Shown piece by piece: positions 8,513 to 17,872 of a stretch of DNA of 20,911 nucleotides (positions are counted from its first letter, which is position 1; every line of letters begins with the position of its first letter). Origin of the DNA: Chara braunii (lineage: Eukaryota; Streptophyta; Charophyceae; Charales; Characeae); assembly GCA_003427395.1 (NCBI GenBank), contig BFEA01000571.1, positions 379,938 through 400,848 on the forward strand, read 5' to 3'. The translations under genes were made by a program, and so were the position numbers. Under the pieces are notes generated by a model, which made no database searches, had not been told where the DNA came from, and was given only the letters and a program-made list of their open reading frames with translations.

Positions 8513-10725
8513 GCGGAGTAAATCACGGGTGCAGGCATACTTCCATACGCCATAGCAGTCTCCCCAAGTTCTCTGCAGATGAAGGTGCCTTCTACTGCGA
8601 TGCAGACATGAGTGCTCTATTGTGCACCGATCAAATTCACTTGTACAACCCACCCACAGGTTGTCACTTTGAAGGCAATGGGTTCATTGTTGATCGACTG
8701 TTTTGATTCCCTTTGTATTGTCCTTCCCTAGACGATATTAACCATCAAAGACGATATTAACCATGGAAAGAGTAAGACGGGAGGGTGGGGAAATGTCTGA
8801 TCTAATAAAAAAATATATCCAGGAAGATGTCACCATACAATGGCAGACAATTAGATCTAAATTGGACTTAATCCACACTCAAGAGGATAGAACACTGGCC
8901 ATCAAGCGATTCTCTAGGGATTGGCTGGGGATGAGCAGGGGGGTTGGATGGCTTACGTTCGCTGGGAAGGAGGCAACCACCCGCAACGGGGAGAGGAGAA
9001 CCTGAGACGCGACTATACCATTTGCTTTACGGACTGGACCAAGGTGGACTCAGTGATCCCGTTACCCCCCCCCTCGGAGTTCCCAGACCCCTTTCTGCCT
9101 CACGGTCTTTCAATGGTAGATCTTCAGTGGTATGGGGTAGAGTGAGTGTGAAGGCTGCATTCGAAAGGAAAGACGAGAGCCAGATGGTCACGTAGGGCAG
9201 GCGCGCAGCAGCAGGGCTGAAGAGGCCCCTCTTTCCTCCCTTTTTTGGGTACTCATCTACCTGCGCAGTCAATCCCCTGTGTTCAGGGCAATCAATGCTA
9301 GCAGGCAGTCCGGAAAACTTCCTTGCCCTCAACTAAAAATGCTTCCCATAATGACCGTGCCTGGTTGGCCGCATGTGCGATCCTGTTGCACCCCAACGGC
9401 CTCGACTTCCACTCCCTGCAAAACATCATAACGGCTGCATATGTCACAAACCTCCTGCTCCGAGTGGCTTCGTCCTGCTTTCCTTGCAGTTCATCATGAG
9501 CAAGCAAGACAAGATCCCGTTGTAAGGCAGTCTAGCCATGGATTGTCTTGTGGCCTTTAGCCTCATAGGTGTCATCATCAACTGTCAGATTGTGTGTCTA
9601 GCTGTATTGTGCAAGCAGGGCACAGGCCCACTGCAAGGCAACCTGACTGTCGATCATCAGATTGTCTTTAGCTTCATAGATATTATCATCGATCATATCA
9701 CTGTTTGACTAGCCGCTTCCTTCCAGCTTTTGTTTCTTGACTTGTTCCACTGGACCATTGTATGTTTGTCATGCTTTTTGTTGTCCAACTGGATGGGGTA
9801 ATACTTGGCGTAGCACCAGGCCCACCCACGTAACGCCTTCCGCCACCAGCTCGCGTGAAGCTTGATTCAGGTTCTACGCAACATTGATGGTAACGTCCAC
9901 CACCAGCTGAGAACGGCATAACTGTGCACTTAAGCTATTCGCTCGGTCAGCACAGTCAGAAGGTCAAACCATGTGTGTAGGCGAGCCAAGAGCGATTGCA
10001 ACTCCCTCAAGATCGATACGCACTCCTTTCAATCACACACCTCCAGCTCAGTATTTGAATCCTTTGATGGAGCGAAATCTTCGGTCTCCCAATCCGTTCA
10101 CGATCTCCTCCCCTTGTATTACCATCTCAAAGGGAATTCAATCACATTTCTGCAATATGACAGCCAACATCCCTTGAAGTTGGTACTTGTACGTCTCCAA
10201 CATGATCTCATGATATACCTCTCGTTTGTGAAGCAGTTGAGAGAGTGCTACCAAATCACCTCGCTGCAAAGCTGGAGGGATCACTTGCTAATCGTCCTCA
10301 AAATTGCACCCGGCCGGTTGCTCCCATCTTCGAGAATGTTGTTTGTTGTTGTAGAACCCGATGTCGCCCTCACCTCGTCCGCATCTCCATGTGTAAGCTT
10401 TCCTTTTTATTCCCCGTCTCAATCATCTTGTTGATAGGCTATCTTATCTTCATCATTCACATGCCTCATGTAATCTCTACTCACCATTATCATCGCCACT
10501 TATATGCTTATCGTCTCTTTCATTATCTTGTTGGGTGAGGTCAACTATGGCGCCCACCTGTGTCAGACCGGTTCTCGAGTATGTCGAGGGTCGTTAAACA
10601 TAGTGTTGGTTGGCCTTGCTGCCTGGTCCACTTATCGTTGCATAGTGTCGTTGTGCCTTCTTCTCCCCTACAGACCTTATGGTTCTACCCTAGTCTACAA
10701 CACATCCCATGTGGAACCCCCCGAC
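8513..10725. other. Long stretch with decayed coding-like segments, no named gene
   Basis: A 16-bp direct repeat AGACGATATTAACCAT occurs at 8730-8745 and 8749-8764. An 80-codon frame starts at 8763 in the second copy and matches nothing I recognise. A 65-codon open segment without ATG (9302-9499) looks protein-like on the plus strand, but its antisense is also open. Near 9541-9690 there is a weak duplication around CAGATTGTSTNTAGC. The plus frame 9973-10434 is open for 153 codons without family motifs. Confidence 0.4.
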
Positions 10726-10811
10726 TGTAACTGTTGCAAGTGGAAGATCAACAATTCGTGTTCCCCACCATTGTAACTGTCACAAGTGGAAGATCAACAA
10801 TTCATGTTCCT
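10726..10811. repeat. Tandem duplication, period 46 bp
   Basis: TGTAACTGTTGCAAGTGGAA at 10726 recurs as TGTAACTGTCACAAGTGGAA at 10772, and both continue into AGATCAACAATTCRTGTTCC. There are two copies. Confidence 0.9.
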
Positions 10812-11032
10812 TGCGGTGATTGGTGTTTGGATAATAGGTCAAGGTGTGCTTTTCGGAAAACAATTGCATTGCACTCACATTGCCGATAATTTTCACTTCC
10901 CAAACTTCTAGCCCCCTTCACCATCCAATCATAAGTCGTCGGGCTAATCCAGTAAACATAATGACCATAGGGGATCCTACCCTTTTTAAATCTTCGAGCC
11001 GCTGTCCATTTTATTTCCACCTCCCAAGGTTG
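10802..11032 (-). pseudogene. Coding-like remnant on the minus strand, unknown family
   Basis: The minus frame is open for about 76 codons, with natural-looking composition (RIPYGHYVYWISPTTYDWMV, ENYRQCECNAIVFRKAHLDL). It is closed by stops just upstream (TAA near 11033) and downstream, and no clear splice acceptor lies at its 5' edge. I do not recognise the family. It could be an exon, a decayed transposon fragment or chance. Confidence 0.25.
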
Positions 11033-11654
11033 TTAGGTACAACCCCAAAATCCTCACTTTGTAGATTGATTGGGACCTTTTGTAAGTTTTGCAATTTTAC
11101 CCTGCTTTTTTATTTGCTTTCAATTTTCCCTCCTTCAATTATAAAATGGCCCCTTGGATTGATGTGGAAAATTGTAGTTTTGTCGTGGAGTTTTGACCCA
11201 ATTAATAACCCTCACTCACGCCCCACTCTGATCCATGTGGCGTCGAAGGGGTGTTGAACGCTACACATGGTGAGGTTGCCTATCACAATTTGGCTTGTTA
11301 TAAGTTGACCGCACCCAACAGGCCCATGTGGCTGAATTAAATGGTACGCCCACAAACTGTCGAAATATAGACTTGAGTTTGAAACCCTGAAGGGATCGTA
11401 AGAATGAGATACCTCTTCGAGTCAATTATCGAGACTCGTCAGTGCAATGGTTGTGGCCTAAAAGACAAAAAAAATCTTTGATAAAATTGAATTCATTAGA
11501 TCCTTCATCCAAAGAGTCGTGGTTCACGCACAACCATCTAACAACGTAAAAATTTCCATAATAAATAAAAGTTGAAAAAACATTCCATTAGAAAAACATT
11601 CCTTCATATTTAAGAATAATCATTCCAATGTTCATAAAATTTTAAAATTTTCAG
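11033..11654. other. AT-rich intergenic DNA, nothing supported
   Basis: No coding segment, RNA gene or strong repeat is seen. From about 11540 the sequence is rich in CATTCC / GGAATG words that continue into the inverted repeat that follows. Confidence 0.5.
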
Positions 11655-11832
11655 ATGGAATGCAAATGTTGACGAGTTTATGAAATGTTTTAATTAAACT
11701 TTCATAAGTTTCATTATACTACAACAAAAATTCTATAATTAGAGTGGATTAACCCATTTATGACTTAAATCATTATATAGAATGACATTTCAATTAAAAT
11801 ATTTCATGAACTCATCCAGACTTTCCTTCCAT
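11655..11832. repeat. AT-rich imperfect inverted repeat, MITE-like
   Basis: The segment 11655-11700 (ATGGAATGCAAATGTTGACG...) and the reverse complement of 11787-11832 share GAGTTYATGAAATRTTTTAA and flanking bases over about 46 bp, roughly three-quarters identical by eye. Flanking words CATTCC and GGAATG extend the symmetry outward to about 11580 and 11940. No target-site duplication was identified. Confidence 0.45.
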
Positions 11833-12010
11833 CTCTAGCATGCAATTCAAACAAGAAGGGATACCCTATTCTTGGACGAAAAGTTTTGAAGTAAGACGAA
11901 AAATTTTAAAAGTGGAATGACATTTTTTAAGATGGAATTTCTTGCAGGTTTTAGGGTTACCAGACGACAAACGAGAAAAAAATGTTGTTGTGGCGGTTCA
12001 ACAAAACTTG

Positions 12011-13374
12011 GTGAGCATGGCGTTTTTAAGCTCGACACCAATAGTTGGACGGAAATACAAATGGTTTAAGAAGATGGACAAGTGTTCACTCGTCCCTCAG
12101 ACTTATAGGAGATTGGTGAACCCTTAAGTCTCTGTGCATGAAAAGTTGGTCGTTCCCTTAGGCCCTTCTTTTCTAAAGGGGTTGCAATAAAAAATGGAGA
12201 CTATTTGAGGAAATGCGTGTGCATGGATCTGACCTTGATTATTACCATTAATAATTACACAATGACTCTACAAGCCAACTGCATAAATTTAATTGGTGTT
12301 TGATACCTTGTAACAGAGTAGCCAGATAAAAAAATCAAGGCATGCTCTATAGGCCAGATAATTTTTCATCCTTGTCCCGTACGTCATGGTAAAGTCTAAT
12401 ATCTACCAGATCATACGCCACATAGGTTCAGTGTCTCGACGAGATAACGGTGTATAAGGATAAAAGGAATGAATTGGCAATGAACCCTTACATAAAAAAA
12501 AAATAAAAAAATCCAAAGATGGCGGTGTCAAAACGTGCTCGCCCACTCATTATTTTGTTTTTTTTTATCTTTTTATTTTATTTCGAGACCTAAACAATTT
12601 TATTATCTTTGTAAGTTTTTTTTAATGAGTTCTATCATGTGAGATACAAATCATAAATTGTCAAGGTATTTGACTAAGCAAAAAAAATAAATAAAAAATG
12701 TCAAAGATGACGATGTTCAAAAAACGTGTTCGTCCATGCACTGATTTTAATTATGATTTTTTTTTTTTTTGTATATATTTATATTTCAAATTTGGTAAAA
12801 AATTGGGATGTAATACTGCAAAAAATATTGTTTATTTTATTTTTCTGCATAACATATATATATTTTATTTTATTTTATTTTTCCTTGTTTGGTCTGAATC
12901 GTCAAACGCGTCTATAGGGGGGCTAGAATGTTCGGGCGTTCAGGTTCATTTGTTCGGCTCCATCCAAACGCCGGCTACCATGGCTCAAAGCGTAATTTAA
13001 CCTTTGTTGTTGTTTTATGTTTTAAAGGGTGTGGATCTACAAAGAGATTTCCAAATGGTTGACCACTGGTTCAAGTTGGTTATTGTTCTTAATCAGGCAA
13101 CCATAACCACTGTTGGATTCATAATCATAAAACCCGCAATAAGTAGGTGACAAACCTACTCCCAAGTATTAATTTGGATGGGGAGTCACAATAGTAGATT
13201 TATAACAGAAGAGCAAGTTATGTTTTTCTGCCATTATGAGAACAACACAATCACAATAACTACAATGTGGACATAGGATGTATGTAAGGTTGGTGGGCGG
13301 GGATATCGATGTATGCAAGATCAGTTGGACTCTATTGGATGACGCGGGTGAAAACGCAATCATACTATTGAAAT
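12011..13374. other. AT-rich DNA with a dispersed duplication, no gene
   Basis: A segment at 12494-12565 (poly-A, CAAAGATG, GTGCTCGCCCA, poly-T) has a diverged copy at 12680-12770 (CAAAGATGACGATG, GTGTTCGTCCA, poly-T). Otherwise this is low-complexity AT-rich sequence without supported coding potential. Confidence 0.45.
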
Positions 13375-13450
13375 ATTACATTCAAGTTGCGAAAGGGGAG
13401 CAACTGAAAACATAAAACCGCGGTTACATTCAAGTTATAAAAGAGGAGAA
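13375..13450. repeat. Short tandem duplication, ~50-bp period
   Basis: TTACATTCAAGTT followed by an AAAG-G-GGAG segment occurs near 13376 and again near 13425, each followed by a related AACATRRAAC...AAAACCGC sequence. Confidence 0.65.
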
Positions 13451-13557
13451 ACATGGAACAGAAAACCGCAACTACAACTTCAAGGATTTAACTTTTTTTT
13501 TTTCACGAATATCATTCTCCATCTGAATTATCATGTGTACAAAAAAAACAAAGGTAT

Positions 13558-13795
13558 GCTGCTTACAGTGGTTGCATCTTATATGTTTTTATTACCGTTT
13601 AGCGAGCAACGAAAGACATCGAAGTAAATGTCTCTTCCTCCATGTATCCACATCCAAGCAAATAAAACTTGGAGATATGATGCTTAGAGTGGTTGCACCT
13701 CACATATCTTCATTTTTGTCCAATGAGCAAAGAAAGACATCAAAGCAAATGACTTTTGATCCATGTATTACATCCAAGCAAATAAAACTTTGAGC
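13558..13795. repeat. Tandem duplication, ~121-bp period, two diverged copies
   Basis: Copy 1 begins GCTTACAGTGGTTGCA at 13561; copy 2 begins GCTTAGAGTGGTTGCA at 13682. Both contain GAGCAA(C/A)GAAAGACATC and end in CATCCAAGCAAATAAAACTT. The shared AATAAA is part of the repeat rather than evidence of a transcript end. Confidence 0.85.
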
Positions 13796-14237
13796 ATTTA
13801 TGGTGGGAATACGTCATTCTTAAAAGTTAAAAAAAAAAAAATGGATTTCATATAGAGAAAAAAAAACTTGCATTCTTACTGTCATTGCATTTTTTTATCC
13901 CTCCTTTCCTCCTTTCCTCCCCCTTTAATTATAATTGTCACATTACCACAATCTCATGGTGTCTAACACGTTGGCATGAACGTAAAGATATCACGCGGGT
14001 GGAGTGTCATTTTTTTATGATATTGGGTTAGCTAAAAACTCTCGACAAATGATGGCAAGGAGCCTGATTGAAAATTTTCGCTCAACAGCTCAAAAGATAA
14101 GAATTTGCAAGGTTAGCAGTACTTTTCACGAACTATGCCACATACATGCATTGTTTTCTAGCTTGTTCATATTACAATATACAATAGATATTACGTCTTT
14201 CAACGAGTTTTTCAACGATTTTTTTTTCTAAGTTCCT

Positions 14238-14582
14238 TGTATCAATCTATAAATCTCTATTTTTGTTCCTTTATGCGATGTTTTTGTCTGCTTGGTTCGA
14301 GGCTTTCCACGCCGTGTATCAATCTACATGTCGCTTTGCGTGTCTCTCCATCTATCTATTTATCTATTGATCTATTTATCTTTCTATGTCTACATGTCGC
14401 TTTGTTCATCTTTCCATCTATCTATCTATCTATCCATCTATCTACCTATGTATCTATCTATCTATCTACCTAGCTACCTAGTTACCGAGCTATGTAGTTA
14501 TCTATTTATCTATCTATCGAGTCTGTCACTCTATTTTTATATATGTATATCTATGTATTTATGCTTCTATTTGTTTATCTAT
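14238..14582. repeat. TCTA tetranucleotide satellite, left block
   Basis: Mostly (TCTA)n with TTTA, TCCA and CCTA variants. A 67-bp internal duplication starts CTACATGTCGCTTTG near 14324 and 14391. It resumes after 16073, so the element between has split one satellite. Confidence 0.9.
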
Positions 14583-14594
14583 TGACTAATTTTA

Positions 14595-14840
14595 GGGAAA
14601 ATTTTCCAAATGCCCCTGAAGTTTGCGTTTATTTGCGGCGTGCCCCTCTAACGGCCGACTTACCTTGTCATGCCCCTCTGACGACGAACGATGTTTCCAG
14701 AAAACCCCTGGCGTCGATTGGGCCTGAAATATGTTCCATATGATCCCACCGGTACCGGTACCAAATTTTCAGTATACCCCTACCGGCTGGCCGTTGAGAA
14801 CCAGCAGAAAATTTTTCCATATGCCCTTACCGGTACTGTC
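14595..14840 (+). repeat. Left TIR and subterminal CCCCT-periodic region
   Basis: Within and after the TIR, words such as ATGCCCCTGAAG, GTGCCCCTCTAAC, ATGCCCCTCTGAC, AACCCCTGG, TACCCCTACCGG and ATGCCCTTACCGG recur roughly every 30-45 nt. Several are followed by ACCGG or ACGG. This looks like a tandem set of subterminal sites. Confidence 0.6.
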
Positions 14841-15055
14841 CATCTTTCCAGGAAATCCCCGTTGCCGTTGTTGACACTCGTAGTCTTTCCCGTCGCCCCG
14901 AGAGAGGTGTTACCGACCCATTACCATTTCACCTTGTCAAGTTGCGTAGTACGAATGACGGACAACACACACACACACACGCCACGCACACGCACACACA
15001 CACACATATACAGACACGCAGTCTCGTTCCAGTCCTTGCAAAACACTATAAGATT

Positions 15056-15480
15056 TCAAGTGTATCTAGCGGCAGAATCCGTCAAGATACATCCTCCATT
15101 TCCACAAGTTCAATACGGAAATGGCGAGTGTACCTAACAATGAAATCCATAAGTTGAATAAGGAGAGGTCGACAATCGAGGAGGACGAGAGGGAGGGGTG
15201 ACGAGGAGAAAGTTGAAGGAGGGAGGAACGAGGGAAGAGGAGGGGAGAGGAGGGAAGAGGAACATTTCGAGTGTATCTAGTGGTAGAATCCGTTGAGATA
15301 CATCCACCATTTCCACCATTTTCACAAGCTCAATACGGAAATGGCGAGTATACCTAGCAGTGGAATCGACAAGTTCAATGCAGAAAGGTCGACAATCGAG
15401 GAGGAGGAGAGGGAGGGGTGACGAGGAGAAAGTTGGAGGAGGGAGGAACGAGGGAGAGAAGGGAAGACGAGTAGGGAGGA
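15056..15480. repeat. Tandem duplication inside the transposon, ~211-220 bp period
   Basis: GTGTATCTAG, ATACGGAAATGGCGAGT and GGTCGACAATCGAGGAGGA occur in the same order in both copies (about 15060-15265 and 15270-15480). Each copy ends in a GA-rich purine tract. Confidence 0.85.
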
Positions 15481-15499
15481 CAAGGACTATGACGATGAT

Positions 15500-15571
15500 G
15501 GACGAGAAGAGAGGATGGAGGCTGAACGAGAAGAGAGGATGGAGGCTGGACGAGAAGAGAGGAGAGGGACG
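15500..15571. repeat. 24-bp purine-rich tandem repeat, three copies
   Basis: GACGAGAAGAGAGGATGGAG with GCT spacing repeats three times with small changes, directly after the GA-rich end of the preceding duplication. Confidence 0.8.
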
Positions 15572-16072
15572 AGCATGGATGGAGGAGGAGGGAGGAGGGC
15601 GATGAGCATGGAGACACACACACGCTCGCGGGCACGCTCACCTTTGCACAACACCTTCGCACAGGCTGCACAACACCTTCGCACAACAGGCATATGCACT
15701 CCGACGCAGCGATCCCCAAAGCGGCGAGCTCGAAGACTGACTGCTGCACGGTTTTTCCATGGCGGCGCACAAGGTACGTACCACTTCGAATTTGAATTCC
15801 GGGCGCCACTGATGCAAGGGCATCACAGAAAGATGTGTGCCCCTCGTGAGGGCATTTCAAGGACTGACCGACGAAACGCCACCAGCGGTCCAGTAAGGGC
15901 ATATCGGAAAGTTGCGCCCCATGCTGACAGGGGCCTGCGGAAAATTTCAGAGGCCAGAGGGGCACAACAGGGTAAGTCGGCCTTGACAGGGGCACGCCGC
16001 AAATAAACGCAAACTTCAGGGGCATTTCAAAAATTTTCCCTTAATTTTATCATCCCTCTCTCCTTTTTTTTT

Positions 16073-16320
16073 CGATCTATTTATCTATTTATCTATCTAT
16101 CTGTATATCTATCCATCGTCGATCAATTACCCATCCATCTATGCATATGTCTATTCATTTGTACATCCATTTATCTATCCATCAATCAATCAATTGTCTG
16201 CCGGTCAATCTTTTTATTTTTATATCCATTGTTATGCATGATCTCTCTATCTACCTACCTATCACCAACCTACTTGTTTATCTGTCCATCTATCTATACA
16301 TGAACTCATCTATCTCTACT
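16073..16320. repeat. TCTA tetranucleotide satellite, right block
   Basis: Diverged (TCTA)n with CCTA, TTTA and TCAA variants, continuing the left block across the inserted transposon. Confidence 0.85.
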
Positions 16321-16334
16321 TTGCAAAGAAGTAC

Positions 16335-16397
<63 letters not shown>
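16335..16397. repeat. (AAT)21 microsatellite
   Basis: An uninterrupted 63-nt AAT array. Its purity compared with the decayed TCTA array beside it suggests recent expansion. Confidence 0.95.
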
Positions 16398-16842
16398 TGG
16401 TTTTCGTTCCTGAAGGTGCATTGTCATATTTTGTCATGTCCCTCTCTCTTTCATTCCTCGCGTAACTGGAAAATACTATTTATGGAGCCTGAACAAAATA
16501 TGCGCAGGGGCCGGTTTCATCTTTTGTGGGCACTAGGGGGTTTTGATTACCCCCGCCGACACCCTCGTGCAGTCGAAAGTGGTAGAGGCCCTGTGGATTT
16601 TGAAAAAAACAATGCCCAATCTGGGCCATCAATCTGCGAAGATTGACGATCCAGATCGGGCCATTTTATGAATTCGAATGGGCCTAGCGGGGCTGCCTGC
16701 CCCCACCTCCCCACCACTAACGGCCATTACCCTGCTTATCCGCTGCTTGACAAAGCACCCACTTCGCGCCATCCAGCCACGCCATGGCCACCAGTGGAAG
16801 GGGAGAGGCACAGCCATTGCCAGCAACGAAGGAGGATCTATG
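16398..16842 (+). promoter_or_regulatory. Possible promoter region with TGGGC (site II) motifs
   Basis: Three TGGGC-type motifs lie within about 75 bp: GCCCAA near 16613, TGGGCC at 16622-16627 and TGGGCC at 16679-16684. In plants such clusters mark housekeeping promoters bound by TCP factors. An ATG in a good context (GCCATGGCC, 16784) follows within 100 bp and opens a short frame. The TIR element starts 59 nt after that ATG. This is a hypothesis; no transcript evidence is available. Confidence 0.3.
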
Positions 16843-16946
16843 GGGCCTCGTCCACTACCCTCGACTTGAAAAAAAACTCAAGGGCAGCCTTACACACTCC
16901 CTTGAGCCTAAACGTAATTAAAAAACACTAGTAGTCAGCGTCATTC

Positions 16947-16954
16947 TTTTCTTT

Positions 16955-16994
<40 letters not shown>

Positions 16995-17362
16995 TGGGGG
17001 GCCCAGTGCCCAAGGCTTATATTTCCAATAAAATACCGAGGCGGGGGTCCTCACAGTCTACCCGGAAAACTCTGGGAGCATTACCCAGTTTCGCTTACAG
17101 GGTGGGACCACACCCTGCGAGGCCTAACAGCCTCCTGACTTCCAACCAATCTTCACTCTTTGGCCTCCTGACTTCCAACCAATCTTCACTCTTTGTGTCC
17201 TGCTAACTCAGACCTACACGGTTGTCTGAGTGCTATAACTGACCGCTCCTATCTCGGGGCAGTGGAGCAATGCTCCAGGTACTACTACCGACGCTCCCTC
17301 CTACCACACCTCCCACCAACTACTGCCCTCCTACTGCGGAGAATAACGGAGCGCCCAGGTAA
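16947..17362 (-). mobile_element. Retroposon with poly(A) tail, minus orientation, 14-bp target duplication
   Basis: The sequence AGTCAGCGTCATTC occurs at 16933-16946 and again at 17363-17376, exactly bracketing this segment. The plus strand begins with a 41-nt T-rich run (16947-16987), the poly(A) tail of a minus-strand element. The body is about 375 bp, starts on the minus strand with TTTACCTGGGCGCTCCG, and contains a perfect 33-bp tandem duplication (17130-17162 and 17163-17195). I see no clear pol III A/B boxes or protein, so it may be an unusual SINE or a retroposed non-coding RNA. Confidence 0.8.
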
Positions 17363-17476
17363 AGTCAGCGTCATTCCACTACACCTTAAGCGGGAACATG
17401 TGCTGAGCGGTGGTTGGGTCAAGACAACGCAGATTGTAATTAAAAAAAAAAGCAAAAAAAAAGGCGGGGGGACCGA

Positions 17477-17490
17477 CAGCAACCTGTTGG
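17477..17490 (+). repeat. Target-site duplication, left copy (U6 insertion)
   Basis: CAGCAACCTGTTGG, identical to 17611-17624. Its last two G residues may be shared with the start of the inverted U6 piece. Confidence 0.9.
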
Positions 17491-17494
17491 GGCC

Positions 17495-17526
<32 letters not shown>

Positions 17527-17610
17527 ACGGATGTCCCTGCGCAAGGATGACACGCATAAATCGAGAAATGGTCCAATTTTTTTCAAAAAAAAAAAAAAAA
17601 ACAAAAAAAC
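17489..17610. pseudogene. U6: U6 snRNA retropseudogene with inverted 5' half
   Basis: U6 is the catalytic-core snRNA of the spliceosome. Here 17489-17536 reads, on the minus strand, as the U6 5' half, from GGACATCCG through GGAACGATACAGAGAAGATT to GCATGGCCCC. Starting at about 17535 the plus strand reads as the 3' half: CCTGCGCAAGGATGACACGC, ATAAATCGAGAAATGGTCC and a T7 run. The halves meet head to head with a CC overlap, and the first ~11 nt of U6 are absent. T7 is followed by C, A17, C, A7, and identical 14-bp target duplications flank the whole. This is a LINE-type insertion with 5' inversion (twin priming). It cannot encode a working U6. The AAATCGAGAAATGGTCC 3' half is of plant type. Confidence 0.93.
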
Positions 17611-17624
17611 CAGCAACCTGTTGG
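17611..17624 (+). repeat. Target-site duplication, right copy (U6 insertion)
   Basis: CAGCAACCTGTTGG, directly after the A-rich tail. The following base differs from that after the left copy (C against G), which sets the duplication length at 14 bp. Confidence 0.9.
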
Positions 17625-17872
17625 CGCCCTTTTCAAGGGAATTGAGGGAATTCAGGGAATTCGAAGTCACGGCTGGGAGGTGACTCGAAAATTGGGCCTG
17701 TTTGCCTGGGCTGCCTACAGCCGCCCTAGAGTTTCAGAGCCGGAATTTATTGCGGGGGGAACGTTTAATAACTTTTAATGGTGATTAGCGAATCTCAAGG
17801 GAGTAGTGGAGGAGTAATGGAACGGTGCCGCCCTTGAGATTTTTTCAAGTCGAGGGTAGTGGAACGAGGCCC

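Larger units (their letters stand above)
14595..16040. mobile_element. Non-autonomous long-TIR DNA transposon, Mutator-like
   Basis: The ends are inverted: GGGAAAATTTT at 14595 matches the reverse complement of the end at 16040. The outer 53 bp agree at 51 positions, with an uninterrupted 40-bp match between 14608-14647 and 15988-16027; similarity continues with gaps to about 95 bp. The flanks are CTAATTTTA (14586-14594) and TTAATTTTA (16041-16049), a 9-bp duplication with one difference, as Mutator-like elements make. Long TIRs and the CCCCTGAAGTTTG word also suit plant MULEs. The 1,446-bp body has no DDE transposase or recognisable protein, so it would need a transposase in trans. Several long minus-strand frames cross the TIR and tandem repeats and look artefactual. 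Confidence 0.75.
16843..17872. mobile_element. TIR transposon (unassigned superfamily) carrying two nested insertions
   Basis: The left end 16843-16889 and the reverse complement of the right end 17826-17872 share GGGCCTCGT(T)CCACTACCCT and on through CTCAAGGGC, about 43 of 48 aligned positions with one indel. The flanks are ATG (16840-16842) and ATG (17873-17875), a possible 3-bp target duplication. Each end also holds a CTCAAGGG/CCCTTGAG hairpin (for example 16877-16884 with 16899-16906). Removing the two nested retroposons leaves about 0.47 kb, the size of a MITE. A 3-bp duplication with G-rich TIRs would fit a PIF/Harbinger relative, but ATG is not the usual TWA target. No transposase is present. 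Confidence 0.75.

Noticed and set aside
9973-10434. 153-codon plus frame
   Set aside because: Other frames and the minus strand are also partly open, the composition is unremarkable, and no motif or splice context supports it.
15134-16025. Minus-strand frames of 161 and 216 codons inside the long-TIR element
   Set aside because: They run through tandem repeats and the TIR, with no transposase signature, and the plus strand is equally open.
17489-17583. Functional U6 gene
   Set aside because: The two halves are in opposite orientations and the 5' end is missing, so no intact U6 could be transcribed.
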